Shown here in pieces: positions 36,256 to 45,838 of a DNA stretch of 48,995 bases (positions are counted from its first letter, which is position 1; each line of letters opens with the position of its first letter). Below the pieces are notes generated by a model that was not told the origin of the DNA, ran no database searches, and saw only the letters and a program-made list of their open reading frames with translations. The stretch lies in the IMG/VR virus record IMGVR_UViG_3300030104_004070, positions 1 to 48,995 of that record. One strand, written 5' to 3'. The DNA comes from a virus. Both the position numbers and the translations under genes were made by a program.

Positions 36256-38562
36256 TCAGACTGCACAGGACTCGCACTCCCCCTCTTCGGCTTGTTCTAG
36301 TTGGTTTAGTATATTTTGTAATTCGGATTTCTCTTCAACAATTTCATCATTCTTCATATCATGAGTATTCTGATAATAAGAAGTCTTCCATCCGTACTTA
36401 TATGTAGTTAAAAAGTCTTGTGCCATAACTGATACCGGAACTTCATTGTCTGGATAGTTCTCAGGGTTGTAACTCCAGTTACCAGAAATGCCTTGATCAA
36501 AGAATTTCTGCATGACAGCAACCACATTAATATAACCACGATTGGATTCCATTTCCCAAAGGAGGGTATAGTTATTCTTCAGTGAATTATATTGCGGAAC
36601 AATCTGCTTAAGAGGTCCCTTCTTGGACTTCTTGATTGAGAGGTAGTCCCTTGGGGGTTCAATTCCATTGGTGGCGTTTGAGACGACACTGCTGCTCTCT
36701 GACGGCATTTGTGCGGATAGGGTGGAGTGCCGAAGACCGTACTGGTTGATAGAATCACGTAGGCCATCCCAATCATGTTGTAACTCCTGTGTGCTAATTT
36801 CATCAACATCCTGCTTGTATGTATCAATTGGAAGGATACCATCAGCATACTTGGTGCGACCAAAGTCCTCACACCATCCTTTCTCCTTGGCAATCTGATT
36901 AGAAGATTTCAGTAGGTAGTATTGGAAAGATTCAGCAAGTCCATGAACCGCATCCCATGCCTCTTGGGAATCGTATTTGAATCCCAACCTGGCAAGATAA
37001 TGAGCTAGACCAATAAACCCTACTCCAAGCGATCTACGTGCCTTTGTAGCACGTTCAGCGGCAACGATGGGATAGTGCTGATAGTCAATCAGTTCCTCAA
37101 GTCCACGAACTGAAAGATCACAAAGATCCTCAAGTTCTTTATCTCCACCTGACGCAGTAATCTTGCCTACATTGATAGCAGACAGAATACACAGGGCAAT
37201 CTCACCATGCTCATCATCAATATGCTGTAGGGGATATGTGGGAAGGGTGATCTCCTGGCACAGATTACTCATCTCAACCTTATCCTTGAAGGAGGAGTGA
37301 GTATTACAGTGGTCGATATTCATGATATAGATACGACCAGTTTCTGCTCTCTCTTTCAGTAGATTGAGAATGAGTTCCTGAGCTCCCATAGTTTTTCTTG
37401 GTACAGATTGATCTGCTTCGTAACTTGTATAAAGCTCATCGAACCTATCAGTACCAAAAGCATCATAGAGCCCAGGCACATCATGAGGACTGAATAGGGA
37501 TACTTCTCCGTTTTGGATGAATCGTTCGTAGAAGAGTTTGGAGAGTTGAATTGAGTAGTCAAGTTTCCTTACCCTGTTATCTTCTGTGCCTTTGTTGTTC
37601 TTAAGAACAAGAATATCTTCTATCTCTTGGTGCCAGATTGGGAAGTGGACTGTTGCTGATCCTCCACGGATTCCGTTTTGAGTGCAGCATCGTACAGTAG
37701 ATTCAAACTTCTTAAGGAATGGAACAACGCCAGTGTGTTGAACCTCTCCTCCACGGATTTTGCTGTTGATCCCACGGATACGCCCAGCGTTGATGCCAAT
37801 TCCAGCCCTTTGTGCAACATAACGGCCGATGGCCATATCAGAACTAAAAATACTATCCAGTGTATCATCAACATCAACGAGAACGCAACTCGCAAATTGT
37901 CTAAGGGGTGTTCTAACCCCGGCCATGATTGGGGTTGGGATGTTGAGTTTGTGCTTACTGATTGCGTCATAGTACCTCTTTACGTATGACATGCGGGTGT
38001 CTTTAGGATATTCCCTAAAGATGGTAAGAGCGATCATGATGTACATGAACTGTGGCGTTTCATACACGCCGCCACCACTCCTATCCTGTACTAGGTATTT
38101 ATCTACAACCTGCCTTAAACCAGCATATGTGAACAGGAAATCACGATCATGATCTATGAATGTATTTGCTTTAGCAATCTCCTCCTTGGAGTATTTGTCA
38201 AAGATATCCTTATCGTAAACATCCTTGGCAGTACAATCCATAATATGGTTCTCAAGATGAGGCATTTCTTTCATCTTTCCATATAAACTCTTTCTCAGGG
38301 AGAACAGGAGAAGACGTGCCGCAACGAATTGGTAATTAGGATGTTCCAAATCAATCAAATCACTTGCGGATCTAATTAAAATCTCTTGGATTTCTCCTGT
38401 AGTAATACCATCATAAAACTGAATGCCAGATTTCATCTCAACCTGACTAGCAGAAATCCCTGCAAGACCTTGACATGCCTCATCAACCATCAGATGCATC
38501 TTATCAAGGTCAAGGGGTTCAATTCTCCCATCCCTTTTTTTAACTTTAGTGCCGTTGCTCAT
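36256..38562 (-). CDS. nrdA: Ribonucleotide reductase class Ia, large subunit
   Basis: The 768-residue product has an ATP-cone start (VKKRDGRIEPLDLDKMHLM) and the catalytic set: Cys226 and Cys458 as the redox pair, Cys435 as the thiyl radical with Asn433 and Glu437 (SNLCQEI), and a C-terminal CESC shuttle. It binds nucleotides and works with NrdB, with electrons from thioredoxin or glutaredoxin. It overlaps the primase gene by four bases. The intact catalytic residues indicate an active enzyme. Confidence 0.97.
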   Translation of the reverse strand: MSNGTKVKKRDGRIEPLDLDKMHLMVDEACQGLAGISASQVEMKSGIQFYDGITTGEIQEILIRSASDLIDLEHPNYQFVAARLLLFSLRKSLYGKMKEMPHLENHIMDCTAKDVYDKDIFDKYSKEEIAKANTFIDHDRDFLFTYAGLRQVVDKYLVQDRSGGGVYETPQFMYIMIALTIFREYPKDTRMSYVKRYYDAISKHKLNIPTPIMAGVRTPLRQFASCVLVDVDDTLDSIFSSDMAIGRYVAQRAGIGINAGRIRGINSKIRGGEVQHTGVVPFLKKFESTVRCCTQNGIRGGSATVHFPIWHQEIEDILVLKNNKGTEDNRVRKLDYSIQLSKLFYERFIQNGEVSLFSPHDVPGLYDAFGTDRFDELYTSYEADQSVPRKTMGAQELILNLLKERAETGRIYIMNIDHCNTHSSFKDKVEMSNLCQEITLPTYPLQHIDDEHGEIALCILSAINVGKITASGGDKELEDLCDLSVRGLEELIDYQHYPIVAAERATKARRSLGVGFIGLAHYLARLGFKYDSQEAWDAVHGLAESFQYYLLKSSNQIAKEKGWCEDFGRTKYADGILPIDTYKQDVDEISTQELQHDWDGLRDSINQYGLRHSTLSAQMPSESSSVVSNATNGIEPPRDYLSIKKSKKGPLKQIVPQYNSLKNNYTLLWEMESNRGYINVVAVMQKFFDQGISGNWSYNPENYPDNEVPVSVMAQDFLTTYKYGWKTSYYQNTHDMKNDEIVEEKSELQNILNQLEQAEEGECESCAV

Positions 38563-39527
38563 ATTTTCTTCCAGGTGGTAAACTTAAGTTTTGCTTGTAA
38601 ACCGGAGTATGTATTTGATTCTATCACGGACTGAACGTCCAGTCCAGACATCACCATATCATTTATATCCTTATCCTCAATATTGTCAGGCCAGATAACT
38701 ATTCGTTCACCATCAGAGATGGTGCGTTCGATTCTAGAGAGGATTTCTCTATTACGTGGTTCGTTATCATAGATCCACACAGGATTGCTAATGCCCCAGT
38801 TACTAACATTAGCGTCAGCTCCACACATAGCAACTGAGTTGCAAACGAATGTGCTGTCGAAAGGACCTTCTGTGACATAAACGGTTTTGTCCGTTTGTAT
38901 TTCATCGAGACCATAGATTTTTGGTGCGTCATCATCAAGCATCACGGTAATATATTTAATAGGGCTAGGATCTATAGATCTGCCCTGAAAACCAATAAGG
39001 TTCTTTTTGTAATATAAGGGAATTATAATCCTTCCCTCCTCATAATTAGTATCATCAAAAGTATGTTTGATACTATTTGTAAACTCCTTGAACCGTTCCG
39101 CGTAATAAAATTTAGTTGGATCAAGTTTTCTAGCGACTAAGTATCCTGCTGCCTTGGGAATTTCAGATGCCCTTGGTAGGTCCATCTTTTTCCGAAACTT
39201 AGGTGCTTCAAACTTAAATACTGGTTCTTCTGTAACAAAATTCCTACCAGTATGACCACTCTTAAACTTCTCCATGGCATATTGCTTTTGGAGAGTAGGG
39301 TCAATCTCTTTTAAAAAATTGTTAAAGGACATCGAAGCACCACAGTTATGGCACTTGAAGTTTGTGTTTGCCTTTACGGCATAAAGATATCCTCGCGTCT
39401 TACTCTTATTCTTCTTAGAATCGCCACAGATAGGGCACCTGAAGTTATACAGGTTTGATTTTACCCTTTTAAATTTCTGAAGACGCGAGGATACGAGACC
39501 AATAAATTTGGAATCAATATGATCCAT
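38559..39527 (-). CDS. T4 gp61-type DNA primase
   Basis: The 322-residue product has a zinc ribbon (Cys31, Cys34, Cys59 and Cys62 in CPIC...CHNC) and a Toprim-type segment VYVTEGPFDS (Glu220, Asp224) followed by WIYDNEP. It would make RNA primers for lagging-strand synthesis with the helicase at 46899. Its ATG region overlaps the coiled-coil gene by 14 bases; its stop overlaps nrdA by four. Confidence 0.9.
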   Translation of the reverse strand: MDHIDSKFIGLVSSRLQKFKRVKSNLYNFRCPICGDSKKNKSKTRGYLYAVKANTNFKCHNCGASMSFNNFLKEIDPTLQKQYAMEKFKSGHTGRNFVTEEPVFKFEAPKFRKKMDLPRASEIPKAAGYLVARKLDPTKFYYAERFKEFTNSIKHTFDDTNYEEGRIIIPLYYKKNLIGFQGRSIDPSPIKYITVMLDDDAPKIYGLDEIQTDKTVYVTEGPFDSTFVCNSVAMCGADANVSNWGISNPVWIYDNEPRNREILSRIERTISDGERIVIWPDNIEDKDINDMVMSGLDVQSVIESNTYSGLQAKLKFTTWKKI

Positions 39528-39918
39528 TCATGTTGGTGGCAACTGCTGGTGCTACTATAGCACTATCAGCAGAGGATAACAAGGGCCTGAGGGTCTTGAT
39601 TGCCTGAGGATTGGTCAGTATCAGAACTGCTCCCAATGCTCCGATGCCAATCCAAAGTTTCCGTTCCAATAATGATAATCGTTTAGTAGTGCTGTCATGA
39701 TCGCTGTCCATTTTATCACGGAGTTTGTCGATCTTATCAAACAGCACCGAGTCGATTTCTTCTTGCTTCGATATTCTTTCTTCATGGACGGCAAGCATCC
39801 TAGACACATTGTTATTTACCTCAGCAAGTTTTTCAATTGCTGAATCTAACCTTGATACAAATGTCTCAAAGTATTCAAGTCTTTCTTCCAAAACCGCAAC
39901 CCTTACTGTCTCAGCCAT
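39514..39918 (-). CDS. Coiled-coil membrane-tail protein
   Basis: The 134-residue product has a long helical region (about residues 8-90) with heptad-like spacing and a C-terminal hydrophobic helix (about 92-105). It resembles the smaller protein at 4498. Function unknown; tail-anchored coiled coils of phages often act in the envelope or bind other phage proteins. Confidence 0.7.
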   Translation of the reverse strand: MAETVRVAVLEERLEYFETFVSRLDSAIEKLAEVNNNVSRMLAVHEERISKQEEIDSVLFDKIDKLRDKMDSDHDSTTKRLSLLERKLWIGIGALGAVLILTNPQAIKTLRPLLSSADSAIVAPAVATNMNGSY

Positions 39919-40114
39919 CTTCTGGTTTCCATGTTTTTCTTACCCCCTTCATGTAGATATACTTTTTCTTCTTTCTCTTCACAGGGGGGTCATCACCAGC
40001 CTCGACCGTGCCAGCAATGTTTCCACTACCCACATTATTAGTAGGAGGTGCGGCGGGAGATACTACCTGCTCACGGATGAAGTTGATTATCTTATCAAGA
40101 GTCTTCTTTTCCAT
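39911..40114 (-). CDS. Small basic protein
   Basis: The 67-residue product starts MEKKTLDKIINFIREQVVSP, passes a Pro/Gly/Asn linker and ends with a basic region (PVKRKKKKYIYMKGVRKTW). A helix plus a positive tail suggests nucleic acid binding or an internal virion protein. It overlaps the gene at 39514 by eight bases. Confidence 0.65.
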   Translation of the reverse strand: MEKKTLDKIINFIREQVVSPAAPPTNNVGSGNIAGTVEAGDDPPVKRKKKKYIYMKGVRKTWKPEDG

Positions 40115-40487
40115 TGTAGATTTTATAGAGTTCGGACAAACAGTAGATATCTACTTGAACATCATGAATATAAGTCTTGGGGTGTTCTGGTAGTTTTCCT
40201 AAGAAGATAATAAAAGTTTTCATACAGGACCATAAGTCCTGCTCTATCTTATAGAAAAGCATCGGTGTTGCTGCCTCACCAAAGATATTATATAGAATAA
40301 TAAAATGATTCAAAAGAAGATGAGTCTTAAGTTGACCCGTATTTTTATATCGTTTTAATAAACGTTTTATATACTTGAAGTGATTTAAGTCACGATCAAA
40401 GTCTTCTCTTGTGACGGCCTGGGGATTAGAATAATTTTTAATAGCGAACAGAAGAAAATTATCCTCATTCAATTCATGAAAAATCAT
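40095..40487 (-). CDS. Small Tyr/Phe-rich soluble protein
   Basis: The 130-residue product is helical with many Tyr, Phe, Leu and Lys (YIKRLLKRYKN; LWSCMKTFIIFLGK). Its layout, next to a small basic protein in the structural stretch, is typical of a conserved cyanophage gene, but I do not assign a function. It overlaps the gene downstream by 20 bases. Confidence 0.65.
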   Translation of the reverse strand: MIFHELNEDNFLLFAIKNYSNPQAVTREDFDRDLNHFKYIKRLLKRYKNTGQLKTHLLLNHFIILYNIFGEAATPMLFYKIEQDLWSCMKTFIIFLGKLPEHPKTYIHDVQVDIYCLSELYKIYNGKEDS

Positions 40488-40504
40488 ATATCATTACATA
40501 TCAA

Positions 40505-41065
40505 TTACTTCTGGTCAGGGAACTTAGGTACGTTGCCAGTGGAGATACCGGACATCGCAACTAGAATTTCCTTCTTGACTCTCAGATTGCCCTCATTATC
40601 CTTGTAAGTTTGAATACCAACCCAACCTACGCCAGTTTCAAAAGCAGTTCCTGCTGCATTTTGCGATCCAGAGGTGGAAATACCATAGACAAATTTATCA
40701 GTGGTTCCTCCAACACCGGGATTACGACTATAAGATGGGTCCGTAATAAGATACTTAGGACATTGACTGATGGTATACGATGTCGCACCAATAGCACCAC
40801 CCGACAAGTTCGCGGTAGATCCAATAGTCAACGAAGTCGTGCTGGCAATACTAACAATAACTGCGTCACCAAAATATGTAGAAATACCACCAAAGTCATC
40901 ACCATTTCTGATACCAAATCTGATGATATCACCGACCCGCGCACAAGTGTGTCCGCCACCAGCCGCACCAAAAGTTGTTCCCGAACCAGTAACTACACCT
41001 GTACTATAATTAACCGTTACGATACCAGTAGAGGTAATGTTATCATTATCGCCCCAGAGTGCCAT
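40505..41065 (-). CDS. Probable virion structural protein, Gly/Ser/Thr-rich
   Basis: The 186-residue product starts MALWGDNDNITSTGIVTVNY and consists of short beta-strands with Gly, Ser and Thr turns, much as phage structural or fibre proteins do. It has a late promoter (TATAAATA) 34 bases upstream. No signal peptide. Function in the virion is inferred from context and composition. Confidence 0.7.
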   Translation of the reverse strand: MALWGDNDNITSTGIVTVNYSTGVVTGSGTTFGAAGGGHTCARVGDIIRFGIRNGDDFGGISTYFGDAVIVSIASTTSLTIGSTANLSGGAIGATSYTISQCPKYLITDPSYSRNPGVGGTTDKFVYGISTSGSQNAAGTAFETGVGWVGIQTYKDNEGNLRVKKEILVAMSGISTGNVPKFPDQK

Positions 41066-41098
41066 GTTCTCTTCCCGCTAAATTTATTTGCTATAAGA

Positions 41099-41106
41099 TA
41101 TTTATA
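41099..41106 (-). promoter_or_regulatory. Late promoter of the Gly-rich protein gene
   Basis: A perfect TATAAATA on the minus strand, 34 bases before the ATG at 41065. Confidence 0.7.
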
Positions 41107-41119
41107 AAAAAGAAAACCC

Positions 41120-41329
41120 CTATTCGGATGCCTCTTCTCTATTTTTAATTGCCTTGGTTACAACTTCTAAGAGTTGATCATCCATATCAGTCTTGGTCAA
41201 CTTGACCGCTTTGCCCAGGATTACCAGACAAATGTCAATCAGTTTTTCGCCAAGTTCCTCATTCTCAGGAATCTTGGAAACAGCATCAGAAATAACCTTC
41301 GATGCCAAAGGAAGGAGAAATGATAGCAT
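41120..41329 (-). CDS. Small helical protein
   Basis: The 69-residue product starts MLSFLLPLASKVISDAVSKI and is helical with acidic and hydrophobic stretches. It lies between two probable structural genes. No family recognised. Confidence 0.6.
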   Translation of the reverse strand: MLSFLLPLASKVISDAVSKIPENEELGEKLIDICLVILGKAVKLTKTDMDDQLLEVVTKAIKNREEASE

Positions 41330-41350
41330 AATAACCTCTTGGTATATACT

Positions 41351-41911
41351 CTATATATTCCCTAAAAACTCTTTAAAGGTTTTTCCCCTTGACTCGTTTA
41401 CATCTCCCTTAGTATCTCCCTTGTGAAGATTTTTATAGAGATGCTTGTGAAGGGGTTTTGCTTTCTTCAGAATCTTGTCCTTCTGAGAGTAACTATCTTC
41501 CTCCGCTATTTGATGAGGAATCTTAGCATTGAATACCTGTCTAAAGAAATCATCCATCGATCTCTTTACTTTAGGGTCAAGTTTTCCTTCCTTTAGTTTA
41601 CCAGTGCGACGGTCAGTTTCCCTACCCATCTGATCAAAGGTGCGCTTTGGCATTGCCTTATCCATGAAGGCATCAATCTTTTTCTTTTTCTCGTCTTTCT
41701 TTCTTTGTTCCTCACCACCATAATATGCTTCTTTTGCCACCTTCTTATCAGGGAGACCCTTGTGCTTAGTTGAGGCAAAGTCCTTCACATCTTTCTTTTT
41801 CATATCAGCAGCTGCCTTAGCAGTCTCAGGAGTAGTTGGTGCCATCTCACCTTTTTGGATGGCACGAACTATCCCAAAGAACTTCTGCTGTGCTTTAGAT
41901 ACGGCAGGCAT
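41351..41911 (-). CDS. Lys-rich protein of the structural region
   Basis: The 186-residue product starts MPAVSKAQQKFFGIVRAIQK, recalling DUF3008-like phage proteins, and is very rich in Lys, Glu, Asp and Ala. Its lysine content suggests DNA contact or an internal head protein. Its start shares a base with the stop of the next upstream gene. Confidence 0.7.
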   Translation of the reverse strand: MPAVSKAQQKFFGIVRAIQKGEMAPTTPETAKAAADMKKKDVKDFASTKHKGLPDKKVAKEAYYGGEEQRKKDEKKKKIDAFMDKAMPKRTFDQMGRETDRRTGKLKEGKLDPKVKRSMDDFFRQVFNAKIPHQIAEEDSYSQKDKILKKAKPLHKHLYKNLHKGDTKGDVNESRGKTFKEFLGNI

Positions 41912-43134
41912 TACTTTTTCTTAGGAGAAAAGATAGCACCCTTACCATACTTGGCAGTGATGGAGTCCTTCACAGCTTTCATTGCTTTACTCTTAGCATC
42001 GGGATCAGGTTTCTTTTTACCAAATGTATTGGGTTTACCTGGTGCTTTGCTGTAATCAACATTACCGCCAACACCACCACGCTCCATGCGGCGATCCTTC
42101 ATCGCATCTGATGCCTCTTCACCCATTGCTTTGGTGGGAGTTTCAACTTGTTTTGCGAGATCCTGCTTACGTCTCTTAGCAATCGCCAGATCAACCATCA
42201 GTTTTTTCTTCTGAAGTGCTGTTTCTTGAGGAGACATCGATGCATCCTCAGAAGTAAATTCTTCGTTTCTAGGATCCCTGTCACCTCTCATGGGTTTTTC
42301 TCCCATCCTACGACGTGCCTTGTTTCCGGCACCCTGATCGCCATATCCTGCGTATCTGGCACCCTTTCCACCAGTTGATTTCTTCTCATAACCAGGAGTT
42401 CCAGGTCCATCATTACGGACTGCCACATTATGTGCAGTTGCTTTATCTCTTGATGAATAAGTTCCACCACCTTTCTTGTATGGTTGGTATTGTTTTGCTG
42501 CCATTGCTTTCTGGCGAGGACCAGGGCGCATTGCCTCATCAACTTCTACTTCTACTTCCTCATTCTTGGGTACACAGTTGGGAACCATTCTATTACCCTT
42601 CTTTTTCATTCCAACTTGCTTATGACTATCCCAGCAGGGGTCGCCCTTTCCCTCAATCACTTCTGCCTCAAGCAGTTCTCCACCAAGTTCCTCAACTGCC
42701 TCACCCAACTTAGGGTTGATCTTAATAGTATTTTTTACGCTCTTCTCCTTGATGGGTTTTTCATCCAGAGAATCAGTCATGACCTCAGAAAGATCAGTTC
42801 TCCAATCAGAAAAACTCTCCTTCATGCCCTTCTTTTTGGACATTGCCTTACCAATAGCCTTACGACGCTTCAGAAGGTACTTATCAGACGAATCAGTATC
42901 ACCATCGTTATCAACGTCAGAATCTTCCTTGCCGACAGGATCAAGTCCTTCCTTATTGAGTTGTGCTCGTTTTGCCTTTGCCTTTGCCAATAATCGTTTT
43001 CTAGCAGCATCTTGCTCATCCTTAGGAATAGAAGTTACAGCACCAACTTTCTGGTCAACCTCACCCATTCCATAACCCTCAGCAATGGACTCTCTATAGA
43101 CTTTTGAGAGTTCATTCAAATGAATTTGAGACAT
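41911..43134 (-). CDS. Large charged protein of the structural region
   Basis: The 407-residue product begins MSQIHLNELSKVYRESIAEG and is rich in Lys, Glu, Gly and Asp, with long stretches that look disordered (for example DVDNDGDTDSSDKYLLKRRK). A late promoter lies 27-38 bases before the ATG. Such a composition fits a scaffold, internal head or DNA-associated protein. No family recognised. Confidence 0.7.
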   Translation of the reverse strand: MSQIHLNELSKVYRESIAEGYGMGEVDQKVGAVTSIPKDEQDAARKRLLAKAKAKRAQLNKEGLDPVGKEDSDVDNDGDTDSSDKYLLKRRKAIGKAMSKKKGMKESFSDWRTDLSEVMTDSLDEKPIKEKSVKNTIKINPKLGEAVEELGGELLEAEVIEGKGDPCWDSHKQVGMKKKGNRMVPNCVPKNEEVEVEVDEAMRPGPRQKAMAAKQYQPYKKGGGTYSSRDKATAHNVAVRNDGPGTPGYEKKSTGGKGARYAGYGDQGAGNKARRRMGEKPMRGDRDPRNEEFTSEDASMSPQETALQKKKLMVDLAIAKRRKQDLAKQVETPTKAMGEEASDAMKDRRMERGGVGGNVDYSKAPGKPNTFGKKKPDPDAKSKAMKAVKDSITAKYGKGAIFSPKKK

Positions 43135-43144
43135 GGTAATTCTA

Positions 43145-44395
43145 CTACTTTTTTTTCTTATATTTATTTATGAATTCCTCGATATTAAAGTTTCTAATTT
43201 TACCCGATCCAGGGGTCATTGCCTGAACATATTTCCTATACCCACCAGTGCCCACAAGAGTATTTGGATGTTTCTTATCTCTCATCTTACGTTCCATCTT
43301 CTTCTCAGTGTATTCCATCACATCATGTATCCAGGATTTAAACATATAGTTCTCTTTCGTCACACAGATAAGATGATTGGTTCCTCTACGAATAATTTCT
43401 CCAATCAGTCCAGTATTTAAATTCTCTATGATATCACCAATTCTAAAAATATTTTCATTTACATACTGCTCACGAAGTCCTCTGGTATCATACTTAGGTG
43501 CTATCTCCCACATCTCAGCAACTTCTTTCTTTTTCTTTTTAGCACCCATACCCTGACGGACGGCATCAAACATTGCTTGGGTATCACCATCATCCAATTC
43601 TTTTGGTGTCCCTTTACGGAATGATTCAAAGTCATCATCAACAACTGCCTTTCTCATCTTGGATGCTGACATACCCTCTACACCCTCAGCATCCGCATCT
43701 CTTACACCAGCGGAGATGACACGAATTAATTCAAAGTCATACAACTCACCATTATATTTCTGTGCCAGGTTTTCAAATTCTGCTTGACGATCAGATCCAA
43801 CAACAATATTCACATTGCGATATCCTTGCTCATTTGCTAGCACCAGGACATTAAAGATTGATTTCATCTCATCATCATTTATAATGTTCTCCGCATAATC
43901 AGGGAACATCTTCTTCATGAATGAAATCTTCATGTCAGGATCCAGTGGATTTTTCTTAGGATCCTGTGAACGTGATGGATATACTTTTAGGTCTTCACCC
44001 TGTGCTGCTTTCTTAGCAGCAGAAAGTAATTTACCGTGACCAACTGTAGGAGGATTAAATCTACCAAAAGTGACAGTTAGTGTTTCTGTGGATTCCTTAG
44101 AATCTTGAGCATCCCCTTCGCCTGGTTTTGCTCTTTTCGCCGCTGTCTCTTTAGGCGCAGCTTTCTTAGTTTTTGCTTCAGGTTGTGGTTTTGCTTTTCC
44201 CTTTGCAGGTGTCTCATCTTCTGCTTTTGCTTTCTTCTTATCAACAAACTTTAGTTTCCCATCCTCAGTAGTCGCAACAAATTTGCCACGGTTATCTAAC
44301 CAACCACCATGGCCGTCACTCTTCAAGTTCAGTTTTTTCGCCTGCATTGATGCCTGCGATTGTGCCTCTGTAAGGAACTGAAAGAAACTTTTCAT
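43145..44395 (-). CDS. Nucleotidyltransferase-domain protein of the structural region
   Basis: The 416-residue product starts MKSFFQFLTEAQSQASMQAK, an N-terminal style seen in several virion-region phage proteins, then a Lys/Ala/Pro linker. From about residue 105 a nucleotidyltransferase domain appears: TFGRFNPPTVGHGKLL (the HxGH region, here Thr-x-Gly-His), then VGSDRQ and MSASKMRKAV, matching the second motif. The C-terminal third differs. It may be an enzyme packaged with, or made alongside, the structural proteins. Confidence 0.8.
   Translation of the reverse strand: MKSFFQFLTEAQSQASMQAKKLNLKSDGHGGWLDNRGKFVATTEDGKLKFVDKKKAKAEDETPAKGKAKPQPEAKTKKAAPKETAAKRAKPGEGDAQDSKESTETLTVTFGRFNPPTVGHGKLLSAAKKAAQGEDLKVYPSRSQDPKKNPLDPDMKISFMKKMFPDYAENIINDDEMKSIFNVLVLANEQGYRNVNIVVGSDRQAEFENLAQKYNGELYDFELIRVISAGVRDADAEGVEGMSASKMRKAVVDDDFESFRKGTPKELDDGDTQAMFDAVRQGMGAKKKKKEVAEMWEIAPKYDTRGLREQYVNENIFRIGDIIENLNTGLIGEIIRRGTNHLICVTKENYMFKSWIHDVMEYTEKKMERKMRDKKHPNTLVGTGGYRKYVQAMTPGSGKIRNFNIEEFINKYKKKK
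43161..43172 (-). promoter_or_regulatory. Late promoter pair for the 41911-43134 gene
   Basis: CATAAATA (43165-43172) and AATAAATA (43161-43168) overlap on the minus strand, 27-38 bases before the ATG at 43134. Both fit NATAAATA. Confidence 0.6.
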
Positions 44396-44418
44396 TGATA
44401 TTGATTTTCCTTATAATA

Positions 44419-44425
44419 TATTTAG
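44419..44425 (-). promoter_or_regulatory. Weak late-type promoter
   Basis: CTAAATA on the minus strand, 24 bases before the ATG at 44395. It fits the spacing of the other late promoters but lacks the first A of NATAAATA. Confidence 0.4.
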
Positions 44426-44429
44426 TGTA

Positions 44430-45824
44430 TCAAAATACCTTAACATAAACACTCGCATTAAAATTAGTTCTTCTTGGAGAAGGATCCATACTAACTTCCT
44501 TTTCCAGCTCCATTTCTTCTTTATTTAATCCAGTTACATAACTGATTGATGCTGCCGCTTCAAACAAATTTTGAATAACTCTTTTCTTTACTTGTTCATT
44601 TGGTATCGCATGTATTGCTAACCCCAATTCACCAGCTCTTGCTTTACTCCAAACTGCATCTGGTTCTTTCATTTTTCCAGAATCAAAATTCATATTATTA
44701 ATTTCTTTCCAAATATCTCCAACATATTCCGCAATTCTATCATAATGAGGTTCTATTTTTTTAACTTCTTTCCTTGCTTTAGTAACTCCAAGTTGTCTAC
44801 CATTGAACCAGGGAGAAGTTTTGATATCAATATCATCATAGTTTTTTTGAATGGTATTTAACTTAGTAACTCCACTTTTTGAGGTTTGATTAATTATCTT
44901 TTGAAAATTATCCGCACCAAGATTTCCCATCTTTGCTGCAGCATAATTCATACCTTTTCCGGTTTGAGAATATTCTAGTTCTACTTTTTTGTTATCAACG
45001 TGGTATTTTAATCTAATATGTTTTACTGAACCAGCAACAACTGTTCCCCTAATTGAATTTGGATTCCTTCTAGCAGTAGCTGCTTTCTGCCCTTTTGCAA
45101 GTTCAACGGTTTCTATTGTAAAATTTATTTTTACATCCTTATTCCCATAATCATATTCAATAGTGGGGTTAGGAGAATTTCCTAAACTAATTCTAGTAAC
45201 AAACTCATTACTATTAACAATGTCGATATGGGGGGTTTTCTGAGGTTTCTTCAAAGAAACTGGTATTATATTTCTTTGCGAAAATTGATCTGCTAAAAAT
45301 TGATTACAATACTCAAGAGATATTTTTGTTCTAGATTGAACTCTTCTGTTCAATCTTTTTAAGGCTTGACGACCTTTAAGGTTCATCACCCATATATCTG
45401 CTGGATTCCATTTATCTGTTTTTGCTCCAGTTTTTGCTTTTAAAAATGCAGTATATGGATTATTATCTGATGCTCCTCCCTCAAAAAGTTTATCATTATA
45501 TACTTTATGACCACTTCCAATCTTAAATCTTTTTTTAACTTCCATCATATTTCTACCTTGGGCGTCAACCCAATTTAATCCCTTACTAACATCGCCTTTG
45601 ATATATTCGACAAATCCAGAAGTAAAAGATTTATTAGTCAAATTTACACTTGACTGTGTAATCATATATCTTTTTACAGAAGCAACTATCTTTGGATTCA
45701 AATCAGATCCAGATATTAATGTTTCTTTGGTTAATGCTTTATTGGTGGCAATAGAATATGAAAGGCATACTTGCGCTAGAATTTCGGTATAAGTTTCTGT
45801 ATCCTTTCCAGAAAATCTTGCCAT
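44430..45824 (-). CDS. Large AT-rich protein of unknown function
   Basis: The 464-residue product starts MARFSGKDTETYTEILAQVC and is rich in Lys, Asn and Ile with AT-ending codons, clearly unlike the GC-richer neighbours. No membrane helix or signal peptide. It is a single long open frame without repeats, probably folded throughout. A GATAAATA late promoter stands 20 bases upstream. It could be a structural protein or a recently acquired enzyme; no motif I know is visible. Confidence 0.7.
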   Translation of the reverse strand: MARFSGKDTETYTEILAQVCLSYSIATNKALTKETLISGSDLNPKIVASVKRYMITQSSVNLTNKSFTSGFVEYIKGDVSKGLNWVDAQGRNMMEVKKRFKIGSGHKVYNDKLFEGGASDNNPYTAFLKAKTGAKTDKWNPADIWVMNLKGRQALKRLNRRVQSRTKISLEYCNQFLADQFSQRNIIPVSLKKPQKTPHIDIVNSNEFVTRISLGNSPNPTIEYDYGNKDVKINFTIETVELAKGQKAATARRNPNSIRGTVVAGSVKHIRLKYHVDNKKVELEYSQTGKGMNYAAAKMGNLGADNFQKIINQTSKSGVTKLNTIQKNYDDIDIKTSPWFNGRQLGVTKARKEVKKIEPHYDRIAEYVGDIWKEINNMNFDSGKMKEPDAVWSKARAGELGLAIHAIPNEQVKKRVIQNLFEAAASISYVTGLNKEEMELEKEVSMDPSPRRTNFNASVYVKVF

Positions 45825-45838
45825 CTACTTATCGCTTT

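Noticed and set aside
36216-36266. nrdB start at GTG 36266
   Set aside because: The T4-type N terminus and a good ribosome site favour the ATG at 36215 (or 36197).
42315-42713. Plus-strand frames of 132 and 169 codons at 42315-42993
   Set aside because: Antisense shadows of the Lys/Glu-rich gene at 41911; composition is biased by the opposite strand.
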